From NCBI GenBank assembly GCA_009869945.1, contig WIXG01000304.1, positions 31,896-95,895 on the forward strand: DNA of 64,000 bases. The letters run 5' to 3'. The notes under the pieces were generated by a model. The model saw nothing but the letters and a program-made list of their open reading frames with translations, was not told where the DNA came from and ran no database searches. The position numbers were made by a program, and so were the translations under genes. This DNA comes from Mesaphorura yosii. Lineage: Eukaryota > Arthropoda > Collembola > Poduromorpha > Tullbergiidae. Below, piece by piece: positions 12,601-24,300 of this stretch (positions are counted from its first letter, which is position 1; every line of letters starts with the position of its first letter).

Positions 12601-15362
12601 AAGAACGCAATTCTAGTGGAACAAGATTAATTCGGGCAATTAATTTCGAGGAGAAGAGTGCAGAGGAGGCTTGGAGTTTTGAAATTAAAGTCTGGTAATT
12701 GGCTTTGCCATTACCCATTGAATAATAAAGGGATTTAATTGTGTCTACGCTACTTTTTCAGGAAACGGCCTAAATAAGTTGTCGGCGTCACCATCGCTGC
12801 TTGGGCTATTAAGCCTTTCTTGTCCTACGACTACGACTTCTCCGAAACTGACGACGGACATGCTCCGATCAATCAACGACCAGGCCACAGGAACATGAAC
12901 AGGTTAATGGAGTGTAGAGGAAACTGCTCGCATTGACGCGATGACGACGTTGTGACTGCGTCAACTTCTCCAGTCGCGAAAGGCGAAAAGATCGAAAGCG
13001 CAGGTGGCAGGCTTTCAATGGTTACACGAGAAAGTGACAAGAGAATCACTTCTTCGTTACGGGAAGGCTCAAGTCTGGCGCTTCCGAAGACAATAACACA
13101 CTTTATCATTTTGGTACGGTTTCATCATCGTTAGGAGGCCCAGATAGATGGTCACTAATACTGCGCCGGTTCTGTGAGCAGAGCAGACATAGATACTTGA
13201 CGAGGCGATCTTTTTACCAGAACAATTATTCATGTCGTCCAAGAAAGAGATTGAGACAACAACGAAGAGCACACACACGAAAAGGCAATCGGCCGATTGT
13301 TGAGAAGGCACGGCAGGCAGAAAGGTGAGTCTGAAACCGAGAGTGCGACAAGTCGAGTAGTGAGTCGGAGTGGAAGAGGAAATAAGACACATTAGGATCA
13401 ACATTATTATTATTACACCGTCTTTTCTTGTTGTTGTCTTCTAACTCCGTCTTATCCGTGGTTTTAATCTATTTTGGTTGAACATGGGCACAAGACGACG
13501 AGGTTCAGGAAAGAGACGTCACCGTCACAGGAGACGACGACAAAGAGAGGCAACAATCGGGTCTCGAAGTAAACTGGAATTGAACCTGGGCACCGGCTTG
13601 ACTTTATCGTGCAAGCGCAGAAGAGCGAGTAGAGTGAAGGAGGTAATAAAATTGTATCACGGCTCAGATCAACATGAAACTCAAATTGTAGAAAGTTAAA
13701 TTGACTCTGGAAAAGCACTCACGGCGTCTCCGCCAGTGACTCGATTGTCTCGAAGGGTGAGCGGGTTTCGGAAAGGCAAGACAAGGATCCTAATAATCAT
13801 AATATATGGATTCACTTAAGGCCTCCAATCGTACAATTAAGGCTGAGAACACGACATGAAGAATTCAATGAAGTAATAAATTAGTTTTGTATACCGAGTG
13901 AACTCACGCACGCTCACAGTAGAGTTGCAATGCTGAGAAATTCTGAGCGTGGGGGCAACTGAGAATCAGCCCGACCGACATAAAATCAATCACCCGTCAA
14001 ATGACAAACGAGGAAACAAAAGGAGCGGAGCAGAAAAGAAGAGCAGCAGATTATCGTTGGGGCAGGAACTTACCGAGCAATTTGGAAACGGCTCCTTGTT
14101 GCTGCAGCATTTGCTGGGCGAGATCGTACGGTCGCATTCCGTACCTGAGTGGAGACAGATTAGGTGACAAATCGAGGAGTCTCTGTGATGGACCCAAGTG
14201 CGCCGTCGAGAATGGGAGCGTCGGTCCCGTCGCTCCGAGTCCCACGCCGTTTCCACCGGCTGCTGCTCCGGTGTAGAGTTCGCGTAACTGATGTGGCGTC
14301 ATCGGACCTGCGTTTTGTAGTCATATTTTAAGCCTGACGTCTTAATTATCGCATCGGCCCGACGCATCGCTCCCTTCGCCTTTGCTCTTCAGCGCAGTGA
14401 AGGTGTTACTCGTTACGTTACGCGTCCATTCATTCTACACTTCACGAAGGAGGCACGGCACACCGATGAAATTCATACAGAAAAGCATCTTCGTGAGTGA
14501 ACGTAAATGTAAATTTGAGCGCTTCATTTACGATTTACTCAGCCATCTGCCTCTTTGCTACTCGGCAATAAAACCACCCACTTTTCGCTTTCGCATAATC
14601 TCACACGTCGTAAATTCATCAGCATCACGAGTTACGACCCAATTTATATCAGGCAAGCCATTGGCGCATCGCGTCGCTTTGGCGCATCTTTGCATTTGCG
14701 CAAACTTCGTCCAATAATTTATTCGTTTTTGAAAGTTACACTGCACTGCGTTTGAGAATGCAGTCGTAAATAAAATCTACGTCGGCAGAAAAGCGCACTG
14801 TGCAAGGCGCATGCAAGCTGCAAGCGGCGATTGTGTGATAGCGAACAAATTTGTGAATTTGTCAGATCAACATTATGCCACGACCGCGTTAAATGGTTAA
14901 ATCGTGCCGTGCCATATTTGAATACATTTGTAAATAAACGCGAGAGAAACGCAAACAAATTTCGCAACTGCATTCAACAAATCTGTCTCACATTAATATT
15001 AATATTTACTTTTTTACAATTCACTTTGACTTTCCATGAACGGGCCAATTTGCTCAATGAGACTGAATGACAATTTAAACCCTACAATGGTGTAGAAATA
15101 GAAAGTGATACAGTGTGAGTGCGCACTTGCGCTTGTGCGGTGTGCTCCTTTGACAAGTTGTGAAGTGACACTCGCTTGTCAAAATCCTTGTTCATTTGTT
15201 CGAATGCCACAATTTTGCACGGCTGATTGAACATTGAACTGAATGAGATCTTATCAGATGCGATGCAGCATGTAGGCAGGTGGATCGGACCAACTTACCC
15301 GTCGGGTTTGGCGTCGTACCGTTTGTTGATGCTGCTGCTGCTAATTGAGACGGAAACTCCAT
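478..15362 (-). CDS. eyg: Pax transcription factor of the eyegone class, partial (3' end outside window)
   Basis: This is a nuclear DNA-binding transcription factor. In insects eyegone controls eye-disc growth and patterning and acts much like the Pax6(5a) isoform. The coding exons, in order on the minus strand, are 15362-15299, 14307-14074, 8925-8785, 1116-757 and 695-478. They join in phase to give 339 residues before the edge. Visible domains are the end of the PAI subdomain (residues ~80-100), the full RED subdomain (~101-172), an Ala/Ser/Pro-rich linker, and homeodomain positions 1-46 (residues 294-339). The N-terminal part of the PAI subdomain is absent, as is typical of eyegone-class proteins. 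The RED and homeodomain sequences resemble Drosophila eyegone more than Pax6. The exon carrying homeodomain V47-W48-F49 and the C-terminus was looked for in 1-477 and not found, so it lies beyond the window. An in-frame upstream ATG at 15443 is an alternative start. Confidence 0.93.
757..1116 (-). CDS. eyg: eyg coding exon 4 (end of RED subdomain and linker)
   Basis: The 360-base exon has a TTGCAG acceptor (ending 1117) and a GTAAGT donor (756-751). It begins [20 protein letters not shown], the C-terminal helices of the RED subdomain. The next stretch, [20 protein letters not shown], resembles the eyegone extension. A Trp/Ala/Ser/Pro-rich low-complexity linker then leads toward the homeodomain. 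The exon is more GC-rich than its surroundings and most other frames are also open, so overlapping frames here are shadows. Confidence 0.95.
1117..8784 (-). other. eyg intron 3 (7.7 kb)
   Basis: This intron interrupts the RED subdomain at the Glu-Gly/Val-Cys junction, a conserved Pax intron position. It is AT-rich with many TAAT and TAATTA motifs and short ORFs without recognisable similarity. No repeat family, tRNA or exon could be supported. Confidence 0.7.
8785..8925 (-). CDS. eyg: eyg coding exon 3 (RED subdomain, first part)
   Basis: The 141-base exon has a TTTAG acceptor (ending 8926) and a GTAAGA donor (8784-8779), both in phase 1. It encodes the linker and first helices of the RED subdomain, with the highly conserved Pax stretches [11 protein letters not shown] and [13 protein letters not shown]. 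These are hallmark residues of Pax paired domains. They leave little doubt about the family. Confidence 0.96.
8926..14073 (-). other. eyg intron 2 (5.1 kb)
   Basis: This large intron sits between the PAI tail and the RED subdomain. It is mostly AT-rich and featureless, apart from a markedly GC-rich patch at about 10139-10262 with several overlapping open frames. Nothing in it matches a known family. Confidence 0.65.
10107..10263. other. GC-rich, multi-frame-open patch inside eyg intron 2
   Basis: About 125 bases here are far richer in C and G than the flanking intron. On the plus strand a strong-context ATG at 10142 (GCGCCATGG) and an earlier ATG at 10107 open two different frames. On the minus strand the patch is preceded by an acceptor-like TTTATTGCAG, with an open frame downstream. 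Entering it from eyg exon 2 in the required phase gives a stop after about ten codons. It could be an unassigned exon, a conserved regulatory element, or chance. I do not recognise the encoded peptides. Confidence 0.3.
14074..14307 (-). CDS. eyg: eyg coding exon 2 (linker and end of PAI subdomain)
   Basis: The 234-base exon lies between an acceptor ending CGCAG (14312-14308) and a GTAAGT donor (14073-14068). It starts in phase 1, completing Gly22, and ends in phase 1. It encodes [10 protein letters not shown], then a Gly/Ala-rich stretch, and ends with [10 protein letters not shown] and GAVSKLLG, the last helix of the PAI half of a paired domain. The canonical N-terminal PAI residues are missing here, as expected for an eyegone protein. 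Confidence 0.92.
14308..15298 (-). other. eyg intron 1 (1.0 kb)
   Basis: This is a phase-1 intron between the N-terminal exon and the PAI-tail exon, with a GTAAGT donor and an AG acceptor after CGC. No other feature was recognised in it. Confidence 0.8.
15299..15362 (-). CDS. eyg: eyg coding exon 1 (N-terminus)
   Basis: This exon encodes the first 21 residues (starting [12 protein letters not shown]) plus the first base of a Gly codon. It ends at a consensus GTAAGT donor (15298-15293). I chose the ATG at 15362 because its context is strong, with G at -3 and G at +4. The reading frame stays open to another ATG at 15443, which would add 27 residues, but that ATG has T at -3 and an in-frame TGA directly before it. 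The exon itself extends upstream as 5' UTR or as the longer form; I could not place the transcription start. Confidence 0.8.
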
Positions 15363-18300
15363 GTCCCAACAGAATTTCTTGCTCGGATTCAGATGCGACG
15401 ACAGCCTGCTTGGGCTCGATGGGTGTTCCACAACCATCAGCATTCAGCAGAACTTCTAGCAACTTCCGGAACTTTGCTTAAGTTCGTGGCGATAGTTTTT
15501 TCCTTCGGTGTCGAGTCTAGAATTTTTTAGTCGTCTCGCCGTTGCTCACAACTTTGTGGGGACGCTTGTAGATGTGCATCGGCTGACTTTAGTACGAAAT
15601 TGTATTGCAGTGTAGAATTTGTAGGCTATCTATTCCTGGATGATCGTCAAACTAAATCACAATCACTGACTCTTTGTTCTGAGAGCTCACAGTTCCAGCT
15701 TAGAAACTGCTTGTAAGTGTCTTAGCTTTGTAAAACGAGTTGAAAGTCTTCTCGATCAGTTTTGCAAAGTTGTTCATGCAGTAGAGAAGTAATGTCCAGA
15801 AATAAATTAATTGCCACCACTTTCGAACTGTTTAACTTCTAGGAACTGCCTGGTTGATGTCTTTTTCAAAGAGATCACGTTCAGGAGAAAGTTAGAGCGT
15901 GTCTTTCTATTCGAGCCGTATCCAGGAAAATGACTGAATAATTTGTCAGAGGCGGATTGAGGGCCCGCTCCGGGTTTCCAACTATTTGACGAGATCGTGG
16001 AGATCGTACTGAGCGAGATGAGCGAGCAAACGTTAGATTAAAGAGACGTGAACAATATTTTAAGAGAAGATTTGCCCGTCCATGTGCGGTTAAGTTGAGT
16101 CGCGAACCCACCTGCACAGTGCACACACACCTCGATTGCCTGCCCGGCTTCTCGATAATCCAACTCGGCTGTGGCTGGCTAGCGTAGCCACGCACGGCAG
16201 TTCACATCGCATTACCGCATGGGGATGGATAAGAGTCCGTACCTCGTATCACACAAAACACAAAAGAGTTTAGACAGGTAAACTCACTTAGCACCCACCT
16301 CCGCTTACCTTTTACCATTGGTTCACCGTGAGCTCAAAAAACACGTTTTATACGTCAATTATGAGCAAAGAGGTGTGCTTGCTCAGGCCGACTTGCGACG
16401 CCCCTCGCCTGCTCGCTCCTGCATACCCACCAAAAATCCTAAATCGCCTCACTCCTCATCCGCACTCCACGCTCGCTTCTCTCGTCCACAAAAGAGCTGA
16501 AGATGAAAAGAAGATTTCGTGTAATTCGACGATTGCCACGATGAAATGTGTTGCGAGGCAACGACAGAGCCTGATTTTATTATTCAACGCCGTGCAACGA
16601 ATTCATCGATTGCAAGTTGACCAATAATAATAATATTACAATGCAGCTCTTCGACTTGTTATTTGCACAAGATTTATTATAATTCTTTCATTCAATTTGT
16701 CTCTTATTAGTTGCATACGCACGCAGACAGCAACAACACAACTGGCCCTAATGATCATGACTCGCAGTACGCGGACAGGTACACAGAAGATGTGTAAAAG
16801 ATCGATTAATTTGTAATACTCCATCGAAATCGCTGCGAGCCATGGCAAATTACAATCGGACGCTACGCTGTAAGCTTCGCAAAGCAACGTCAGAAAACAC
16901 TTTTGTGGCTTCGCGTTCGACGTTCGACGAGACGAGTCACTCAATTTTGATTCCGATCGTCTCTTCTTCGCTCGTAAAGTGTTGTGCCTTCAAACCAGCA
17001 ACGAGGCAAGCATTCAATTGTACTTTAATTAATAGCCATTCTGCTGTGCGTGCATAATAAATTACTGCAATCTTTCGAGGAGCTTGCGCATGGTTCTTGA
17101 TTAGATAACAAAAACAGCAGCATTCATTTCTTCAGAATTTGTATGCAGCGTGCGGCGCAAGCAAGTCGTGACCATGGCGCCTTCAATGAGCAGAAGAATT
17201 CGACAATTTTAGCAATTTTAGCAATTTTAGAATTTTTAAAGGTTTCGCTTTGGTGCAGAAATTTTAGAAGACTGCTCACCACAAAGCAAACTAGCACTGG
17301 TGAAGCGATGAACTTTCACCAAGGTGAAACCTAGTTAAACTGGAAATTCCCCAGCACGCAAGACTTTGCCTTTGCCTGTGGCGAAACGCGAAACCAAACG
17401 AACTCACGACATGTTCTTATTAAAAATGCAACCCGGATGAATCCCAAAGCGAAGGGTGCATGAGTAGAAGCAATAAACCGTTATCAGTTGATAAGACGTC
17501 GTAAATATCTTTTTACAGTCCAACTCCTTATGCAAATATATGAGAATCAGTTTACAATTGATTAATGAGGAGCCTGTCGCTTGAAAAATATTGGGCCGCG
17601 CGCTGATTAAGTCGGATTCGCCACAAATCCTACACTTTTGAGCTGCCGACTTTACCTGCCTTTACTTCAGGAGAGGCATTTCATTATTTATCAAATTCCC
17701 TCGAATTCCAAATTTGGCACGCGGAAATTGAACTCTTTCACGGTGTTCAATAATTGAAATTGGCTTGGGAGACGAGTACACGGTGACCTATCTTTTGCGG
17801 CGTTTTTATGATCTAATTTGAATAAAATCAATTAAATATTTGTGGTACGTAGGAATTTGTCGTTTTTGGCAAACATAAAGTGACGAATCTAATGAAGAAG
17901 TCTGCATCAGCATTTATTTTCCTTACGACACAAAAATTGGGGCAAAGAGAAACCTTCACTTGTGTGTGGGCCTCTTCGGCATTAATACCTCACCACACGT
18001 CCCCTTGGAGCAGGTGAGCCGGAATTCATTTTCTTATTACACGGTAGTTAACAGTCTGACTGCTGAATGCTTGCCATGTTCTAAATTTCTAAATCTAAAC
18101 ATATCCACTGGGCTGCTCCATTGCTACGAATTTGCTGCGACCAATTTTTTAACGATCCGTGTCAATTTTGCACGTGGAGCTGAAAAAGCACCAAATATTC
18201 TAATAATTCATCATACAATGAACATAAATTGATGACTAAACTCGAAATTTAGCCTTATGCTGCTGCTAAATAAGGTTAGGCTAGGTTTAACTCTAATCCA

Positions 18301-21300
18301 ATAAATCCAACCAACTTCTCCCGATGGGCAATAAATTGCAGCCAATCATGTAACGAATGCAAATGCAAAGACGTGAAGAGACTATTATTTTTATTCCAAT
18401 TTCAAGGAGATTTATGAAATCTGATTTGAATGGCTGGCATCATTACAAGCAAGCGGTCCCACAAAGATGAACACAAGTGGGCACAAGAAGGATCGGGAGT
18501 CTGTTTTCTTTTCCCGTCAGCAGTCATCATTCAACTCATTCGCGTCCGCGTCGTAATAAACCCTTCTGGTGAAGTGGTCATGCCGATTGAAGATGGAAAT
18601 CTTTTATCTCCTCCATTACTCGCTTACATGAAATATAAATTGTGAAAACCTTGCGGGAATAATAAAAGCCTGGATTTGGTCGTGTTGGGCACTGCTTTCA
18701 GGTGACTCGTCTTGGTTTAGCAGCATTTGAACGAACAGTTTCGGATTGTGCGCCTATTACCTCCGATTTTCTAAATAAGGAAGAAATGGGCTGAAGGCGC
18801 GCGGCTACTTTCTTTTCCCTTTTTGAATTTCAGTTATCAGCGAGAACGAGAACCTGTACTTTATCACTTTATCTCGCGTCGTAATTCAGCGCGTCGTGAA
18901 TTTAAACCAAACCATTTAATAACGTCGTAAATCTACACGTGTAGAGATGAGAATCTTGATCGGCTCTCCACCACCAGGTAGTCAGCCTTCCGTTTGGTCT
19001 CGCTGAGTACATCACGTCCACGTCCCTCGTGAGCCGGCTATTATTATTCTCGGCCTGAACCGCAATTGATGAAGATGAATCCCGTATGAGTGGTTTACCA
19101 TCGCCTGGGCTTGGGCTTGCTCAACAACGTGTGGACGAGCTATCATGTGAAACTGTCGTAAGTGGGATACTGCCACGGAGAGCAGAGCGCATTTGTCTGG
19201 ATATCCCATTCACAAGTCACAGTTGCGTGGCTGTCAGAATTAAAACACGTGAATGCGATCAAGAAGGAAAATGGAGCCAATTTAGAACGAAAACGATCAA
19301 AGCCTTTTTTCGCCTTAAAAGCGTCCGTCCATTCTGAAGTGTCTCATCGCTGCGGCTTGAAAAATTACGAGGAAGGAGCTCGGAAGAAGAATGAGATCGT
19401 TGCACCCAAACCAAATTATCACGCCAACGTCGTGGCGTGGACGGGCGTCAAGTGTGGACGCTCCTTTGTTCTATTAATGTATTATTGTCAGCGGTAGACA
19501 TGATTCCTTGCCTCAATGCGAACATTTCAGGCCGGACGTATCACGTATGACGCGACGCTTCACACTTGCCCACTTCACAAAGAACTGTAATTTTTTAGAA
19601 AATGAGTAAAAACGTAAAGAGCAGCTCACAAGTTGAGGACACACTAGCACAACATGTGTGTGATGCGCAAAAAGACAACAAAAACGTCGCAAATTAGAGT
19701 CGAAGGAGTCCATTCATTTCGTCAAACTGTTTGTGTTTTCGTATTTTGCCTTCGCCTTCTTGTTCGCGTTGGTTCGGGCTGGGAGTCAATGTACAGTGTG
19801 CGACTGCGTCTGCGTCTCCTTTGTCGAAGATAAAACGCGACGCGACTTCGTGCGAGGTAATTTGATACAACATGAAAAACTACGCGATGACCTTTTCTCA
19901 ACATTTGCGATGAGCGGCGTACAAAAGACTAAAGATGCGAGTCGTCGAGAGAGAGCCGGGCACGGTGGTAACGCTTTAATCGGACAAAGAGTGAAATTGC
20001 ACCACAATAAGGCATTATTTCAATTATGCGTTATGTCTCTTGTACAGACATGGACCATTTCGCCTGGCATGGGATTTGAATGCTGAGGGAAATGAGGTGA
20101 GAACAATGAGCGAATTAGACAAGGTCCACAAAGTGTGCAAATTGAACTCGGACACTGCGCTGCGACGTCGACGATGGACAGGAAAATCTGCACAGGTTCA
20201 AACCGAAGAAGACGCAGTAAAAGTAAAAATTGTGAGGCTGAGGTTCTTGTGCCCAGGTTTGTTGGCTTAATTGTTGAAAGCTTCGGCCCAGGCCGGTCAA
20301 CCGCTGCGCTGGTATGGGACTTTTAATGTCTGCATTTTGTCATCCGTAGTCAGTCTCGGAATTTCGTGTCGCACAGGTACACAGGTTGTCAACCTTCTCA
20401 TTCGGGCATCTTGATGACTGCATTGTAAAATCAATTCCGACTTGAGATTCTTATCAGCAAAGTGAACCGCGCATCATCATTTGTGGTTTCATGCCCATCA
20501 TTATCCGTGCGTATTATCTTCCATGTCAGATCAAGCCGAAGACGACAACGCTGCGGCTGGAACATTTGGAGCCGAAAGAGAAGCCGTGCCAGTGCCACTG
20601 CTACTGAATGTCACGCACTTCACTGCAGTGGGGACGTGCACAGTGGATCCCGCGTACAGTGAACAGTGTGCAGTACAGCACATGATGTCATTATGATTAT
20701 GAGTATGAGTAATGTCTCTGAATTTTAAAAGCATGTAAACACAATCTGATTAGCATACAGCCCGGCTGCGCTGCGGCGAAGGGTAATAATGTCGAACTCA
20801 CGTTGACTTCACAATCTGTTTCTGCAACCTCTCATCTCGTCCTCGTCGTCCGCGTCCGTGTCTGTCGACATCTGAGAGCTGCTAACTGAGCAGCAGGAGT
20901 TCTGCTCTACACGACGGTAAAGCACACTGACACGTGTTTAATCTTAATCTTTACCTTCCCCGCACCCGCATCTTAAGTTCGGGCCGGAGAGACACAATTG
21001 ACAAATTGGGGCTGTAGAAATTGCTATTTCCAAACGCCAAGCAAGCTTCTTGACGTCGACCTTCAAAGCCGCCGCATTGTACTCACCGCCTCCAACAACG
21101 AGCACAAATTTTGCTATTTCGCAAATCCACAAATTATCGAGCACAATTACGAATTTCGCGTGACGCAGGGCACGGAGTGGCCAATCGGCCAGTGGCAGTG
21201 GTTTTCTTCCAACTCGTTTTCCTTATCGCTCAGCAAATATACACAGCAAAACGCGGCCAAATTGGCACAACGATTGCCGACCCTTCAACGAGCGAAAGGG

Positions 21301-24300
21301 AAGGCTAAATTTACATGCCGCCTCGAAATTGGCCGTATTAAATGAACCCAGTCGTTCGGTCTATTTGATTTGCTGATAGCAAAGATGCTGAACATTGAAC
21401 ACGAAAGGTTCGCTAAGTGGTTTGAAGTGTCTCAATTTACGAAAGTATCATCGTAATTGGGTTATTATCGAGATGAATGAAAATCTCTTTGGGTGACTTC
21501 CACTCAGCTTCAGCAGCCCTTGGCTTGGCTGACGAACTAGCTTAGCCTATGCTCTGCCTGCATTTGGAACAGCAATAAACGTGATCTCATTTGCTTTATC
21601 TTTCCGTAACCCGACCATTCTTCTTCTCCACCGTTTTTGTACCTGTCACAAACGTGGAAGATGAAGAGGACAAAGAAGTGGAAACTGACTCGACTCGACT
21701 CGTTTCTGCCGCCTAAGCGTTTGTTATGACGCTTCTGTCCGCCTTGCTTCTTGCTCTGAAAATGTCTCCCAGGCTCAGAATTCAGAGGGTCAGACCACGA
21801 AGGACCCACTTTTCAATTACCGTCACAACCTCCTCATAATTCAATCCCATTTCAGCTCGAGTCGTAGATAACAACGATAACACAACATGTTGGAGTGGAA
21901 AATGCTCTGACTTGGCTTGGCTTGGCGTGGCGAGGAATTGTGTAATTATAGAAAATCCATCACCATTAGTTACACATGCCCTTCACTGTTCCTGACCGCC
22001 TGTCGAATATCGAAGACATTCTGATGTCTTCCTTCTCGTGATAATCGTTCAGCTACCCACGACTTATCACAACAAATTGTAATTGCACGTATTTTATGGC
22101 CAATTTATGAGTCCATTATATTCATGGCAGTCTGTTGCCGTCTTATTGTATGGTCAGCAATGAACTTGATGATTTTTTATGATATTATTGACTGCCTTGT
22201 ACTTTACTTGCGGACACTGTATGGCTTTCACGGTTCTGCCATTTCCTTATGAGTGATTAAATGTGAGTCACTTGGGATCACAGGACAGACGGTCAAGATT
22301 CTTCCTATCATTAAGTGGTATTAATATGTTAATGTTGACAGCTTGCCTTTGCATAAACACGTTCCTTAATTACACGCATGACTCTTAAATGACGATGATT
22401 ACTTGATTACGTGATCGCCTACGCATTATTCAAAAGAGACCAGCGTTTGCGTATGGACAAAATTTTAATTCAGAATTTCGTAATTAATTACGGGCGCCAT
22501 CCTGTAAAACAAGCTAAAGTCAAAATACGACAGCGACTGGAGTTAAGAATTCTGCGCTGTGCTGTGCATGGAAGCAAAGATACTCGATACGGACACGAGC
22601 AAGCTAATACTCGTCCTGGAGTTGATTTCATAACCCTTGAGACACAGTCACACAGTGCTTTAGATCGTAATCACTAATCACTCATTCAGTCTGGCATTAG
22701 CATATGAATTATCATGCAGCCATGTGCCACTGATCACCACAATGAGAATGGATTAAATGTTTTGTAATTTCAGGTCATGACTTACTTAGGCTTAGAAAAT
22801 CAGAATCTGAGAGCCAGCAACCAGCTTACAGATCCGAGGCAATTTATATTCCATTAACATATGTGATATGGTACAGTTATAAAAATATTTTGATTTATTA
22901 TAATCAAAGTACGAAATGTAATCGTGCCAAGTGCGACGTGCGACACAACAAAACTTTGAAGCTTCATTGAGCCGGCGAGCTTGAGGCACGTCAGAGGAGG
23001 CTGAGGTCGAGGCAAATCCGTAATAAATCCCTGCTTCAACTGCGCACAAGTCGGAAATGTATAAATACGACGTACTCATTCATAAGTTATTTCCAACAAT
23101 TAATCCGGCGTGCAAAGTGCAAACTGATACTGATTAATTTCAAGCCACCAAATGGCACGAGGATTGAGCAGGCAATGCGATGAGTCAGTCATCTCAGCAG
23201 TAATTGCAGATGATGATTGGAAACTCGTTACCTTTCACAGTCAGTCTCCTGCGTCTCGGCTCAGCTACTGCGCACGCAGTTACTCTCGATTGTCAGTTCG
23301 CATTTGTATCGGTGAAGAATGGGAGTAAGAAGTAGCCAGCCAGCTTAACAAAAGGTGAAATGGGCTCCTAATCTGAAAGTACGCACGAGAAGAAATTGGA
23401 TGAGAGGAGAATTAAGAGTGGATTACGCTCAATACGAGCTCTGATTGTGTTCTCGTGACAAAGAAATGCGAATGCGAGAGATCAACCCATTCAACCTTTC
23501 TGTAATGATTCAACAATTGCTATCTTTGAAGCTTGCACGAAGAATGATGGCAAAAGCAAAGGCAGGGTGCACGCAGCTCCTGAAATATGAATCGTGTTGC
23601 GTGGCTGTGGCTATGGCTAGCTACTTTTTATTAGCAGAGTCACACTTTTGTGTACAATAAGGATAACGAACCTGTAAATCGCTCATGCGAATAATGAATA
23701 CAAGTGTCTTCTCTGTCTCGTCTCACGTTTAACTGTTTAACAGCAGTTATCAGCTCGTTGCCTGCCTCCCATCAAGCGCAAACGCTAACGCTGTAGACAT
23801 GTTTATTGGACAATCATCTACGCCGCGCAACGTCACGATCATGGCCCCGTTTCGGGCAACTTATTATCTATTCTCTCTGCCTGAGACAAAAATAGTCCAA
23901 TTAATGTTTCTGCAATTGCTCCCAGCAGCAACAGCAAAAGGAACAATTTACGAATAAGAACTCGAGTACAAATTTTTTATGAACCATTCGTAGTTGAGCT
24001 GAACAATTCATGAATGACGCTGAAATCGACTGCAATGCATTGACACCCACAATTGACAATTCATTATCAATTAGGACGACTCAAGCCAAGTCATAGATCA
24101 CTGGGGTCTAGACAAGAGAGTAATTAGAGAAGAATATGACAATGCCATGGTGAAAAGTGCATCTTCACTTCACGTTCACGCGTTTCTGTCTCCAAATTCA
24201 TAGCAATTGAGTCTGAGCTTAAGTAATGGCTTGAGTACAGTACAGGTTTGAGTCATGCCTCCAATTTTAATTGCAATTGTTGCGAGATACGTACAGTTGA

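Noticed and set aside
13478..13699. Arg-rich plus-strand ORF ([11 protein letters not shown]) inside eyg intron 2
   Set aside because: It arises from a CGACGA-rich simple-sequence stretch; both strands are open there and no domain is present.
17312..17327. Short palindrome TTTCACCAAGGTGAAA
   Set aside because: A 7-bp stem is common by chance at this window size, and nothing nearby supports a function.
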